Shown here: piece by piece, positions 8,034 through 15,992 of the stretch | Position numbering within the stretch: position 1 is the first letter of the stretch | How the letters are laid out: the number at the start of each line of letters is the position of its first letter | Assembly: GCF_004366355.1 (NCBI RefSeq) | Contig: NZ_SODV01000002.1 | Location: forward strand, 1,528,768-1,592,767 | Direction of reading: 5' to 3' | Length of the DNA: 64,000 bases | DNA from: Dinghuibacter silviterrae | Lineage (GTDB): Bacteria > Bacteroidota > Bacteroidia > Chitinophagales > Chitinophagaceae | The notes under the pieces: generated by a model | The model's database searches: none | Seen by the model: the letters and a program-made list of their open reading frames with translations, nothing else | Told to the model about the DNA's origin: nothing | Made by a program: the position numbers and the translations under genes

Positions 8034-11000
8034 GAGCGCCTTTACAAGACAGGGGGAGCAATCCCCCTGCCTTTGGCTGTGTCTCCTCTGCATGACGTTT
8101 TGTTTCACCGTGCATGCACAGTCGACGACATTCACGGGTGCGCACACCTCCTGGCACGGCTATGACCGCTACGACTTCCTGATGGACGAGGCCACCGGCT
8201 CGCTAAGCCCCATCGTAGCCCAACCCGACGAAGGCAACGGCATCCGCCACCCGGTCGCCGGTCAGCGGCGCTGCATCCTCGTCGTCCCCCGACAACCCGC
8301 CCCCGGCAACCCCTGGTCATGGCAAGCCTGTTATTGGGATCACCAACCCCAGGCCGAGGTGGAGCTCCTCCACCGCGGCTGGTGTATCGCCTTTATCAAC
8401 CCCGAACCCGACACCCTTTGGGATAAATGGTACGAATTCCTGACGTCGAAGCACGGTCTCTCTCCCAAACCCGCCTTCGTCGGTATGAGCAAGGGCGGCT
8501 TTAACGAGTTCCTTTGGGCCACCGCGCACCCCGGCAAAGTATCCGCGATCTACGCCGACAACCCCGCCATCAACCAGGAAAGCCTGTCGAATCTCTGGCG
8601 ACTGGCCAAAGCCGACGTCCCGTTGCTCCACGTCTGTGGCAGCCTGGACCCCATCCTCGGCGATCCCTCCTGGGTCCTCAACAACGAATACCAGCCGCTC
8701 TACGGTACCCGCACCATCGAAACCATCTACCGCCAGCTGGGCGGCCGTATTTCGGTGATGTATAAAGAGGGCTACGGCCACCATCCCCATAGCCTCCGCG
8801 ACCCGAAACCCATCGCGGACTTTATGGAAAAGAGCTTTTACGAGACGCCGCCCGCCCTCCCCGACTGGGTGCCCGCCCGTGCGGCCGTGCGGAACTATTA
8901 TGGTACGCAAAGCCATAGCTTTCTCCAAGACGACGTCTATCTCACCTGCCGCGGGCCCTTTTTCAGCGGGTCCTACAAGCGGTACAGCTTCGGCCTCGAT
9001 AGTCCGAAGGTGACCGTGACCGTTATTGCGCCCGCCGCGGCTGCCCCGGTCTCCGCCGGCCACCCCTGGGTCTTTCGCGCCGACTTCACAGAAGAAGCGC
9101 CCATAGACCTCGCCCTACTCGCCAGGGGCTACTACATCGTCACCGGCCCTGTCGGTACCAATGCCGATGGCCCCGTTCCCGGCGAATGGGACGCTGTTTA
9201 CGATTACCTCGTGCGCCACGGCTTCTCCACGAAACCCGTGATGGAAGGCGCAGGGGACGTCTACGCCTGGGCAGAGCTACACCCCGACCGCGTCGCCTGC
9301 ATCTACGCTGAAAACCCGCTCCTTCGCAGCCTCGTGGCCCGCATTCAACCGTTGGACAACCTTGCCCCCCTCGCCCGCGCCGGTGTACCCATCCTCCACA
9401 TGGCCGGGGACAAAAATCTTTTTTTCAAATCCAATACCTTCGTCGCTGAACAACGCTACAAGGCCCTCGGCGGGCGTTTCCACGTCTTGCCAACTGCCGA
9501 TTCAGGCGCGGTGGTGGCGTTTATCGAACGGGCGACCCGCGCCCGCGCACCCCGAATCGCCGTTGGCGCCGCTTCCCCAGTTGCCGTTGGCGCCGCCCCC
9601 CCAGTTGCCGTTGGCGCCGCTTCCCCGGCCGCCGTTAGCGCCGCTCCCGACTACCGCTTCGACGGCTCGATCTCCCGCCCCGTCCTCGACGCCTACCTTT
9701 CCCGCGCCATCACCATGGAAGGCCTACTCAACGGCCGGGGCGACCTCACCGACAACCTCCGGATGCTCCGGAACATCGGCGCCAAGTTTGTGGGCCGTAG
9801 CCTTTGTCTCTGGGGAGGCGAGGACCACCTCCCCGACAACCTCTCCCGCGCAGCCGCCGGGATGCCCAAGGTCAGGGCCATCGATCCCGACATGATCCTG
9901 GAGGCCTGTATCTTCGAGATTGTTACCGACAAGGTGGAGCAGGTCCCTGTGCCGGATTGGGCTTTCCAGGCGCTACACCTGCCGGTAGAAACGCGGAACT
10001 TCCGCTACGCCGATATGCTCTACCCCGACGGCCGCCGCAAAGACCAATGGGGGCCGGGAGCGTCCGTTCCCGATGTCAGCCGGCCGGAAACGAAACTCTG
10101 GTTTTATTACCTCGCCAAGTCCTATATAGACCTCGGCATCGAGGCCATCCACTTCGGACAAGTGGAGCTGATGAACGGGAACGACCCGGATCTAAGCCAT
10201 TGGGCGAGTGTGTTTGCCCTTGTCCGTGCCTACGCCTCCGCCCATGCCCGCCGGCACCTTGTCCTTTTGGACGCCCACACCCCGGGCGGCGGTTTGGTAA
10301 AGGACGGCCACCTGCTCCTCGATTTTCACGCCTTCCCTTTGCGCATCAAAGAGGTTCCGGACACTCCGCAAAAAGCCAAACTGGAGCTGGGCTTTTCGGA
10401 CGGTTTGTACAACCGCAGCAAGGGCGGTATCACCCCCAGCGGCTGGTCCTGCAACCACCTCCCGTACCTGGTCGAATTCGACAACTATGGTGTCAGCAAA
10501 CATCCGGGCCAGCCCAATGAGGGACACGGCGGTTTCGACTGGATCTGGGGCTATGACGAGGTCACCTGGTTCGCGCTCCAGCCACAGCCTTACCGTGATC
10601 GTTGGCTACGCTACGCCTACGACTGGGTCCGTACCGTCGACACCAACGCCTACCTCGAAATGCCCGGCGGCCGCACCATGCGCTCCCCGCTCGATCACCG
10701 CCGCTGGTACTATGGCAACCGCGCCAGTGCCGCGACCCCCGAGGGGATTGACGTCGAGGACGCCATAAAAACGATCTGGGCCAGCCCGGCAACGCGCCGG
10801 CCGGAAGAACCGAGCGTCGGCGCCGCCACTACCAGCGCCGCCCCCCCCGCCGCCCCCGCCCCTCCCGCCGGCGCGGCCGCCGCGGCCCAAAGCCGTGCCG
10901 CCGCGCCGGACCGCGGCACCGGCCCCCCCGAACCCCCAACACTCCTGGCGGGCACCTCGAAAATCAACCTCACCCCACCCAGCGACGAACCCCTCCACGA

Positions 11001-12204
11001 TTCGATCTATGCCCGGACGCTCGTGCTCGAAGGCAACGGTAAAAAAATTGCTTTCGTTTCTGTCGACCTCGCCGTCTTTACCAGCGACCGTATCGAGCAA
11101 ATTTGCAAGGACACATACGGCCTCGACCAGGTGTTCCTGTGCTCCAGCCACAACCATTCCGAGCCGCAAAAAAACGGCGGCCGCTCCTTCGAGAAAGGCA
11201 ATCCATATACTACGTTTTACGAAAACCAGATCATCCGGGCCGTTGGCGACGCGATGAGCCATCTTTTCCCTGCCCGTATCGCCGCCGGACACCGGAGCTT
11301 CCCGCAGTTGGGTTTCAACCGCCTCATTGTCCGGGAGGACGGCCATGCCCGCGAGTCCTGGTACGGGGACGCCCACTATACCTCGGAGAATCCCGAGCGC
11401 ATTCCATTCGGCCCGGTGGACCCGGAGGTCGGCGTCATCCGCATCGAGGATCTGCAAGGACAGCCGAGGGTGATCCTCATGAACTATGCCTGTCATGCGG
11501 ACGTCGTGTGTTTCAATTACGCGATCTCGGCGGACTACCCGGGCGTCGCCTGTAAAAAAGTCGAAGGGGCTTTTGGCAACCAGGTGAATTGTCTGTTTGT
11601 CCAGGGGGCAGGGGGGAACGTGGAGCCGCTGATGATCAGCTCCAGGCGTACCGGTCCGAACGACCCCTTCCAGACCGACTACCGGCCGATGGAGCGTACA
11701 GGTGAGCTCCTGGCGGCCGAGACGATCATGCTGGCGAAAATGCTCAAGACCGACGACACCGAACAGACGCTCCGCTTGCTCGACGACTCCCTGACCTTCA
11801 CCGGTCGATTCAACAAGACGTTGCGCATACCCGTCCACTTATCCACGCTGATCATCGACAACAATATCGTGATCGCGGCCTGTCCGGGAGAACTTTTTTC
11901 TACCTTACAACTCGACTGGAAACAAAAGATCGCACTCGGGGGTGGCAACCCCTTCCTTTTCGGGTACACCTGGTCCGGTGGCCGCTGGCCCGGGTACGTA
12001 GCCGATGTGCGCTCCGCCGCCCTGGGCGGATACGGGGCAGACCAGGACCCGGCCATCATCGAGGTGGGAGCGGGGGAGCGGATCATGCTTTGTCAGTTGG
12101 AAAATTATTACAAACTAAACGGGCTCATGCGGGACAAACCCGGTCCCGTCGGATTCACCCCGGGCAATCGCTGGGTCATCACCCCGGTGCCGCCCGGCAA
12201 ATAA
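8008..12204 (+). CDS. Giant secreted four-module protein: two alpha/beta-hydrolase-like domains, glycosidase-like domain, ceramidase-like domain
   Basis: About 1,398 residues. Start uncertain: in-frame GTG 7969, ATG 7984, 8002, 8008 and 8092 exist; 8008 gives a signal peptide ending TVHAQ, while 8092 leaves only ten residues. Module A (about 40-300) is an alpha/beta hydrolase with GMSKGG (Ser161) and YGHHPHS (His258). Module B (about 310-515) repeats that fold, but the elbow reads GAGD (Gly416), so no nucleophile is seen. A tandem AVGAASPV linker (518-549) leads to module C (550-930), TIM-barrel glycosidase-like, family unknown. After a second Ala/Pro linker (933-978) module D resembles neutral ceramidase N-terminal domains: SSHNHSEP (His1048), NYACHADV (His1163) and CPGELF (Glu1295) fit zinc ligands, but the nucleophile motif reads GGNVEP. 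A GH3 gene follows 6 nt later. Confidence 0.8.
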   Translation: MTVFPSYFRSAFTRQGEQSPCLWLCLLCMTFCFTVHAQSTTFTGAHTSWHGYDRYDFLMDEATGSLSPIVAQPDEGNGIRHPVAGQRRCILVVPRQPAPGNPWSWQACYWDHQPQAEVELLHRGWCIAFINPEPDTLWDKWYEFLTSKHGLSPKPAFVGMSKGGFNEFLWATAHPGKVSAIYADNPAINQESLSNLWRLAKADVPLLHVCGSLDPILGDPSWVLNNEYQPLYGTRTIETIYRQLGGRISVMYKEGYGHHPHSLRDPKPIADFMEKSFYETPPALPDWVPARAAVRNYYGTQSHSFLQDDVYLTCRGPFFSGSYKRYSFGLDSPKVTVTVIAPAAAAPVSAGHPWVFRADFTEEAPIDLALLARGYYIVTGPVGTNADGPVPGEWDAVYDYLVRHGFSTKPVMEGAGDVYAWAELHPDRVACIYAENPLLRSLVARIQPLDNLAPLARAGVPILHMAGDKNLFFKSNTFVAEQRYKALGGRFHVLPTADSGAVVAFIERATRARAPRIAVGAASPVAVGAAPPVAVGAASPAAVSAAPDYRFDGSISRPVLDAYLSRAITMEGLLNGRGDLTDNLRMLRNIGAKFVGRSLCLWGGEDHLPDNLSRAAAGMPKVRAIDPDMILEACIFEIVTDKVEQVPVPDWAFQALHLPVETRNFRYADMLYPDGRRKDQWGPGASVPDVSRPETKLWFYYLAKSYIDLGIEAIHFGQVELMNGNDPDLSHWASVFALVRAYASAHARRHLVLLDAHTPGGGLVKDGHLLLDFHAFPLRIKEVPDTPQKAKLELGFSDGLYNRSKGGITPSGWSCNHLPYLVEFDNYGVSKHPGQPNEGHGGFDWIWGYDEVTWFALQPQPYRDRWLRYAYDWVRTVDTNAYLEMPGGRTMRSPLDHRRWYYGNRASAATPEGIDVEDAIKTIWASPATRRPEEPSVGAATTSAAPPAAPAPPAGAAAAAQSRAAAPDRGTGPPEPPTLLAGTSKINLTPPSDEPLHDSIYARTLVLEGNGKKIAFVSVDLAVFTSDRIEQICKDTYGLDQVFLCSSHNHSEPQKNGGRSFEKGNPYTTFYENQIIRAVGDAMSHLFPARIAAGHRSFPQLGFNRLIVREDGHARESWYGDAHYTSENPERIPFGPVDPEVGVIRIEDLQGQPRVILMNYACHADVVCFNYAISADYPGVACKKVEGAFGNQVNCLFVQGAGGNVEPLMISSRRTGPNDPFQTDYRPMERTGELLAAETIMLAKMLKTDDTEQTLRLLDDSLTFTGRFNKTLRIPVHLSTLIIDNNIVIAACPGELFSTLQLDWKQKIALGGGNPFLFGYTWSGGRWPGYVADVRSAALGGYGADQDPAIIEVGAGERIMLCQLENYYKLNGLMRDKPGPVGFTPGNRWVITPVPPGK
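8050..8069 (+). terminator. Perfect 7-bp GC hairpin near the end of the small peptide gene
   Basis: CAGGGGG (8050-8056), loop AGCAAT, CCCCCTG (8063-8069) form a perfect hairpin 17 nt after the stop at 8033. There is no T-run, so it could be a weak terminator or, since it lies in the 5' coding region of the large fusion gene, a structure that lowers read-through into it. Confidence 0.4.
9559..9654 (+). repeat. 24-bp tandem repeat, four units, coding for an AVGAASPV linker
   Basis: Units start at 9559, 9583, 9607 and 9631. The first three differ by only a few bases; the fourth is degenerate. They encode AVGAASPV, AVGAAPPV, AVGAASPA and AVSAAPDY and join two modules of the fusion protein. The low divergence points to recent repeat expansion. 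Confidence 0.9.
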
Positions 12205-12210
12205 ACAGAT

Positions 12211-14460
12211 ATGAAACGTTGGATAATACTAGCCTGTCTCGCGTCGAATGCCGCGATGGCACAAACGTACAAGAACCCTCACGCACCGGTTGCCAGCCGC
12301 GTCGCAGACCTTCTGCAGCGTATGACCGTAGAAGAAAAGATCCGCCAGTTGGACATGTACTGGGGCTACCAGGTAGCCGGCATGGATGGACACGAGGCCG
12401 CACAGTATAACGATACGCTGGTGAAGGCGGCGATCGGCCACCACGGCATCGGCTCCATCCACGATTTTTATCCGTTGAGTACCGCGCTTGCCAACCGGAT
12501 ACAGCGGTATGCCATCGAACACACCCGGCTCGGCATCCCGGTCCTCTTTATCGAAGAGGGGCTGCATGGGTATGCCGGTAAAGGCTCCACGGAATTCCCC
12601 ATCCCGCTCGCGCTCTCCACCGCCTGGGACACCGCCCTGGTCCGCCAGGTGGGGCGCGTCATCGGTACCGAAACCCGTGCGCACGGGGTAGACATGATCC
12701 TCGGACCGGTCCTCGACATGGCCCGGGACCCGCGTTGGGGCCGGACAGAGGAAACATACGGGGAAGACGCCTACCTCAATGCCCGCAACGGTGTGGCCAT
12801 GGTGGAGGGTTTACAAGGGTTGTCGTTAAACAGCCCCGATGCCGTCATCGCCGAACCCAAACACTTTGCCGTACACAGCGTACCCGAAGGCGGCAGCAAC
12901 ACAGCGCCCGTCAATATGGGCGAACGCGAAGCCCGGTCCTCCTTCCTGTATGTCTTTGAAAAGGCCGTCCGGGAAGGCGGTGCCATGGGCATCATGGCGG
13001 CGTACCACGAGCTGGACGGTATCCCTTGTGTTGACAACCGGTGGCTGCTGACCGAAGTACTTCGAAAGGAATGGGGCTTTAAAGGGTTCGTCCTTTCCGA
13101 CCTGGGCGCCATCAAGATGACCCTGACCGAACACCACGTGGCGGCCGACACCGCCGACGCGCTTGGTCAATCCATCGCCGCGGGGCTGGACATGCAATTC
13201 TACGACTTTGCCCACGAGACGCTGGTGGAGGCCGTCAAGACGGCGCTAGCCCGAAAGACATTGTCATTACAGGACCTGGACCGCGCCGCGGGCGACATCC
13301 TTCGCGTCAAGTTCTACCTGGGCTTGTTCGACCATCCCTATACAGATACCACGCTGGTAGGACTACACGTACACACGGACGCCGCCCGCGCCCTGGCGCT
13401 CCGTGCATCCCGCGAAGCACTCGTGCTCCTCAAAAACGATGGCCACGTCCTGCCCCTGGACGCCGCCCACCAATCCATCGCCGTGATTGGCCCCCTCGCC
13501 ACGAGCACCTACACCGGCGGCTATTCCAGTCCCTCGGCGCAGGGCCTGTCCATCCTCGACGGCTTAAAGCAATCAGGCGCCAGGGTTACATACGCCGCCG
13601 GTTACACCCCCTCGTCCAACCACCGCTCCGATACCACCGGCTATCCCGAAGAAGCCAGCCTCCGGTCCGAGGCCGTTGCCCTTGCCGCACAGTCCGACGT
13701 CACCGTCCTGGTCTTGGGTGAGGAACCCTGGGAAGTAGGAGAGGGCAAAGACCGGGCAAGCCTGAACCTCAGCCCTCGGGCGGAGGCCCTTGCCCAGGCG
13801 CTCTACGCCACCGGCAAACCCATCGCCCTCGTCCTTGTCAACGGCAGGCCGCTCACTATTGACTGGATCGCCGCCCACTACCCTGCGATCCTGGAGACCT
13901 GGTATGGAGGGGAAGTCGAAGGCCAGGGTATCGCTGATGTTCTGCTCGGCAAGGTGAATCCTTCCGGCAAACTCCCCATCACTTTCCCCCGCTCGGTAGG
14001 ACAGCTTCCTTTTTATGAAGCCCGAAAGCCCACTTCCCGTCACCACTACGTGGATGAAGCAGACACGGCACTCTTTCCCTTCGGTCACGGCCTCAGCTAT
14101 ACTACTTTCGCCTACAGTGACCTCCGCATCGCCCCCGCCCGCATCACCCCCGGCGGCAGCGCCGACGTCAGCGTCACCATCACCAACACCGGCGACCGCG
14201 AAGGCGCCGAGGTCGCGGAGCTCTACCTCCGTGACGTCGTCAGCAGCGTGACCACGCCCCTAAAAGCCCTTCGCGGTTTTGCGCGGGTCGACCTCGCGCC
14301 CGGTGCCGCTCAAACGGTGCACTTCACCCTTGGTCCCGACCAGCTTTCTCTCTGGAACCGCCAGATGAAACGCGTCGTCGAGCCGGGGGAATTTAAGGTG
14401 ATGGTGGGGAGTTCCTCCAGGGATATACGGGTGGAGGGGAGTTTTTGGGTAGGGGAGTAG
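12211..14460 (+). CDS. GH3-family beta-glycosidase (beta-glucosidase/xylosidase type)
   Basis: 749 residues with a signal peptide (MKRWIILACLASNAAMAQ). The three usual parts are present: N-terminal TIM barrel with DPRWGRTEETYGED and the nucleophile motif GFVLSDLGAI (Asp297), the alpha/beta sandwich (LKNDGHVLPLD through GKLPITFPRSVGQLP), and a C-terminal fibronectin III-like domain. GH3 enzymes release terminal beta-linked sugars, mostly glucose or xylose. It starts 6 nt after the fusion gene, so the two are probably co-transcribed. Exact specificity cannot be read from the sequence. Confidence 0.94.
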   Translation: MKRWIILACLASNAAMAQTYKNPHAPVASRVADLLQRMTVEEKIRQLDMYWGYQVAGMDGHEAAQYNDTLVKAAIGHHGIGSIHDFYPLSTALANRIQRYAIEHTRLGIPVLFIEEGLHGYAGKGSTEFPIPLALSTAWDTALVRQVGRVIGTETRAHGVDMILGPVLDMARDPRWGRTEETYGEDAYLNARNGVAMVEGLQGLSLNSPDAVIAEPKHFAVHSVPEGGSNTAPVNMGEREARSSFLYVFEKAVREGGAMGIMAAYHELDGIPCVDNRWLLTEVLRKEWGFKGFVLSDLGAIKMTLTEHHVAADTADALGQSIAAGLDMQFYDFAHETLVEAVKTALARKTLSLQDLDRAAGDILRVKFYLGLFDHPYTDTTLVGLHVHTDAARALALRASREALVLLKNDGHVLPLDAAHQSIAVIGPLATSTYTGGYSSPSAQGLSILDGLKQSGARVTYAAGYTPSSNHRSDTTGYPEEASLRSEAVALAAQSDVTVLVLGEEPWEVGEGKDRASLNLSPRAEALAQALYATGKPIALVLVNGRPLTIDWIAAHYPAILETWYGGEVEGQGIADVLLGKVNPSGKLPITFPRSVGQLPFYEARKPTSRHHYVDEADTALFPFGHGLSYTTFAYSDLRIAPARITPGGSADVSVTITNTGDREGAEVAELYLRDVVSSVTTPLKALRGFARVDLAPGAAQTVHFTLGPDQLSLWNRQMKRVVEPGEFKVMVGSSSRDIRVEGSFWVGE

Positions 14461-14491
14461 TGGGATGCTATATATTTCTATATGCTTCTAA

Positions 14492-14806
14492 ATTAGAGAT
14501 GAAAGGCGGTTCGATGCATTTCTATGGAGAGACCACATTGTCTTAAAGGTTGATTTCAAAAGAATCATCAGTAAAAGCCCGGATAACATCCGTAGTCGTA
14601 TCAAGGAGGGTTCCGAACAAGCTCCGCGGCTTGTATTGGACGTGGTCTCGGATATTGAGAAGAAGCCGCTTATTGAGAGTTTGCGTAGCGGGGTGGAGAG
14701 AAACAAGCTCCTGTTGGAGATTTTTTTGATTTACAAAAAAAGATTCTATGCTCTTTCGCGTTCCTTGATCCTCAATAAAAGGATCTATGTAGCTATAAAA
14801 AAATGA
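14492..14806 (+). pseudogene. Remnant of a CdiA-like tRNA-nuclease toxin C-terminus
   Basis: The frame is open from 14492 to the TGA at 14804-14806 but has no ATG or plausible start and no domain upstream. The roughly 100 residues read like the end of the CdiA C-terminal nuclease domain of contact-dependent toxins and phage-borne effectors: IRSRIKEGSEQAPRLVLDVV, then LIESLRSGVERN and LEIFLIYKKRFYALSR. The region is much richer in A and T than its neighbours, as expected for acquired DNA. No immunity gene is seen beside it. I take it as a decayed toxin tip; a short intact gene with an unusual start is less likely. Identification is from memory of the family. Confidence 0.5.
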
Positions 14807-14905
14807 CAGGGCTCTCAGTGGAACCCCGTCTACGTCCTAGTCGTTGGGGGGCAGATGCCCAGCCGCCGACAACCTAAAGGTACAAAAAACTTTTCATCAT
14901 TAATT
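14807..14905. other. Intergenic region between the toxin remnant and the YARHG gene
   Basis: No gene seen. A small palindromic stem, GGGCA/TGCCC (14850-14861), could fold in RNA but has no T-tail. Together with the remnant upstream, this forms the one long stretch (14461-14905) without an intact gene. Confidence 0.5.
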
Positions 14906-15877
14906 TTATTTCCCCTCCGGCCCCAACACCTCCACATTCAACCGCTCCAACTCCGTCAACCGGTCGGACACATCATCCGACACCGGTTTATACCAAGGCT
15001 GTGCGGAAAAATACGCCTTCAAGTCCTCTGACTTAAATCGATACCCATACCGTGCAAAGATTTCATTGCGTATGAGCCGGCGTTCCGCGGCACTGAAATG
15101 TTGGAGGATGTCCGATGTCAACAGACAGGTGGAAGCAAAAGAATATCGCCCCGGAAGACTTGCGTCGCCGGAAAGGTTGAACCACTCCGTTTTCCGAAGG
15201 CTTAGGACGCGTTTTCCACGGACCCAGCTGTCGTCGTCGTCTTCGCTGGTCTGGTGGGTGGTATAAATATCAATACCGTCCGGGGTTTTCACATATTCAA
15301 AAGATTTCTTGTTGTCAAAAGTGAAGATGCTTGTGAGAAAGTCATAGTGTGTTTCAAATTGGTAATGGGTGCCCATGGTGCTGCCCAAAACATTTTGTGC
15401 ATCGGGGGTGAACGTAATTTTCTGGCCGGAAGCTTTGTCGACATAGCTACCGGACAAACCATAGCGGGATTGGTCAGCCGCCTGGAGGTCGCTAAGCCCG
15501 ATGTCTTCGGGTATGCGTTGAAGGACGTCATGGAGCTTGCCATTTTTACCCCGGATGATCATGACGGAGAGACCCGCGATATTTTTAAAAGTGATCTGGT
15601 CACCTACGTCTCCCAGGCCGGGCTTTAGTGAGGCATCGTCACGGGTGGAGTCCTTTCCCGCTATGTAGAACTTGCCGTCTGCCCGGCGGATGGCGAAAAA
15701 GTCGTAACCGCCTTCATGTGCATTCCCACCGCCATATTGGAGGGCGGTATCATTCACCATGCCCCCTAAAAAGATGTAATCGCCATTGGTCCACTTGCCT
15801 TCCATGGGGTTTTGCGCCAGGGAGGAGGCATAAAACGGGAGAAAGCAAAGAGTGATCGCAACTGGACGCCATTTCAT
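14906..15877 (-). CDS. Secreted YARHG-domain protein
   Basis: 323 residues with a Sec signal peptide (MKWRPVAITLCFLPFYASSLAQ). The last 60 or so residues, RRLIRNEIFARYGYRFKSE through AYFSAQPWYKP, are a YARHG domain, a short extracellular module of unknown role named after its Y-A-R-H-G-like motif (here ARYGY). The central part (about 25-250) has no family I recognise. It is convergent with the toxin remnant and divergent from the TonB-dependent receptor gene, so it is a single transcription unit. Confidence 0.75.
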   Translation of the reverse strand: MKWRPVAITLCFLPFYASSLAQNPMEGKWTNGDYIFLGGMVNDTALQYGGGNAHEGGYDFFAIRRADGKFYIAGKDSTRDDASLKPGLGDVGDQITFKNIAGLSVMIIRGKNGKLHDVLQRIPEDIGLSDLQAADQSRYGLSGSYVDKASGQKITFTPDAQNVLGSTMGTHYQFETHYDFLTSIFTFDNKKSFEYVKTPDGIDIYTTHQTSEDDDDSWVRGKRVLSLRKTEWFNLSGDASLPGRYSFASTCLLTSDILQHFSAAERRLIRNEIFARYGYRFKSEDLKAYFSAQPWYKPVSDDVSDRLTELERLNVEVLGPEGK

Positions 15878-15963
15878 AAACTAAAAATCCCCTTTTTTTC
15901 CGGTTTCCCCGCGCTTTTTTCCGGGTTCTCCGCAAACGCCCCGAGGGAGAAATACCCGCAGTC

Positions 15964-15971
15964 TAGCTTTG
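15964..15971 (+). promoter_or_regulatory. Promoter -7 element (TAGCTTTG) of the receptor/LytS/LytTR operon
   Basis: TAGCTTTG is an exact TAnnTTTG match, 21 nt before the ATG at 15993 and in an intergenic stretch. No clear -33 TTTG is visible. Transcription would begin near 15976-15978, where a 6-codon ORF (MKKLAV, 15976-15996) overlaps the receptor start as ATGA. Confidence 0.45.
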
Positions 15972-15992
15972 CGGTATGAAAAAACTCGCGGT

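Noticed and set aside
10606-11838. 410-codon minus-strand open frame opposite the ceramidase-like module
   Set aside because: Gly/Arg-rich translation typical of antisense GC-rich DNA; the plus strand carries the zinc motifs.
8092-12204. ATG 8092 as start of the four-module protein
   Set aside because: It would leave a signal peptide of only ten residues before the AQ cleavage site.
14829-14839. Shared 11-mer GTCTACGTCCT in two intergenic hairpin regions (also near 37842)
   Set aside because: An 11-base match is expected many times by chance in 64 kb; the flanks do not align.
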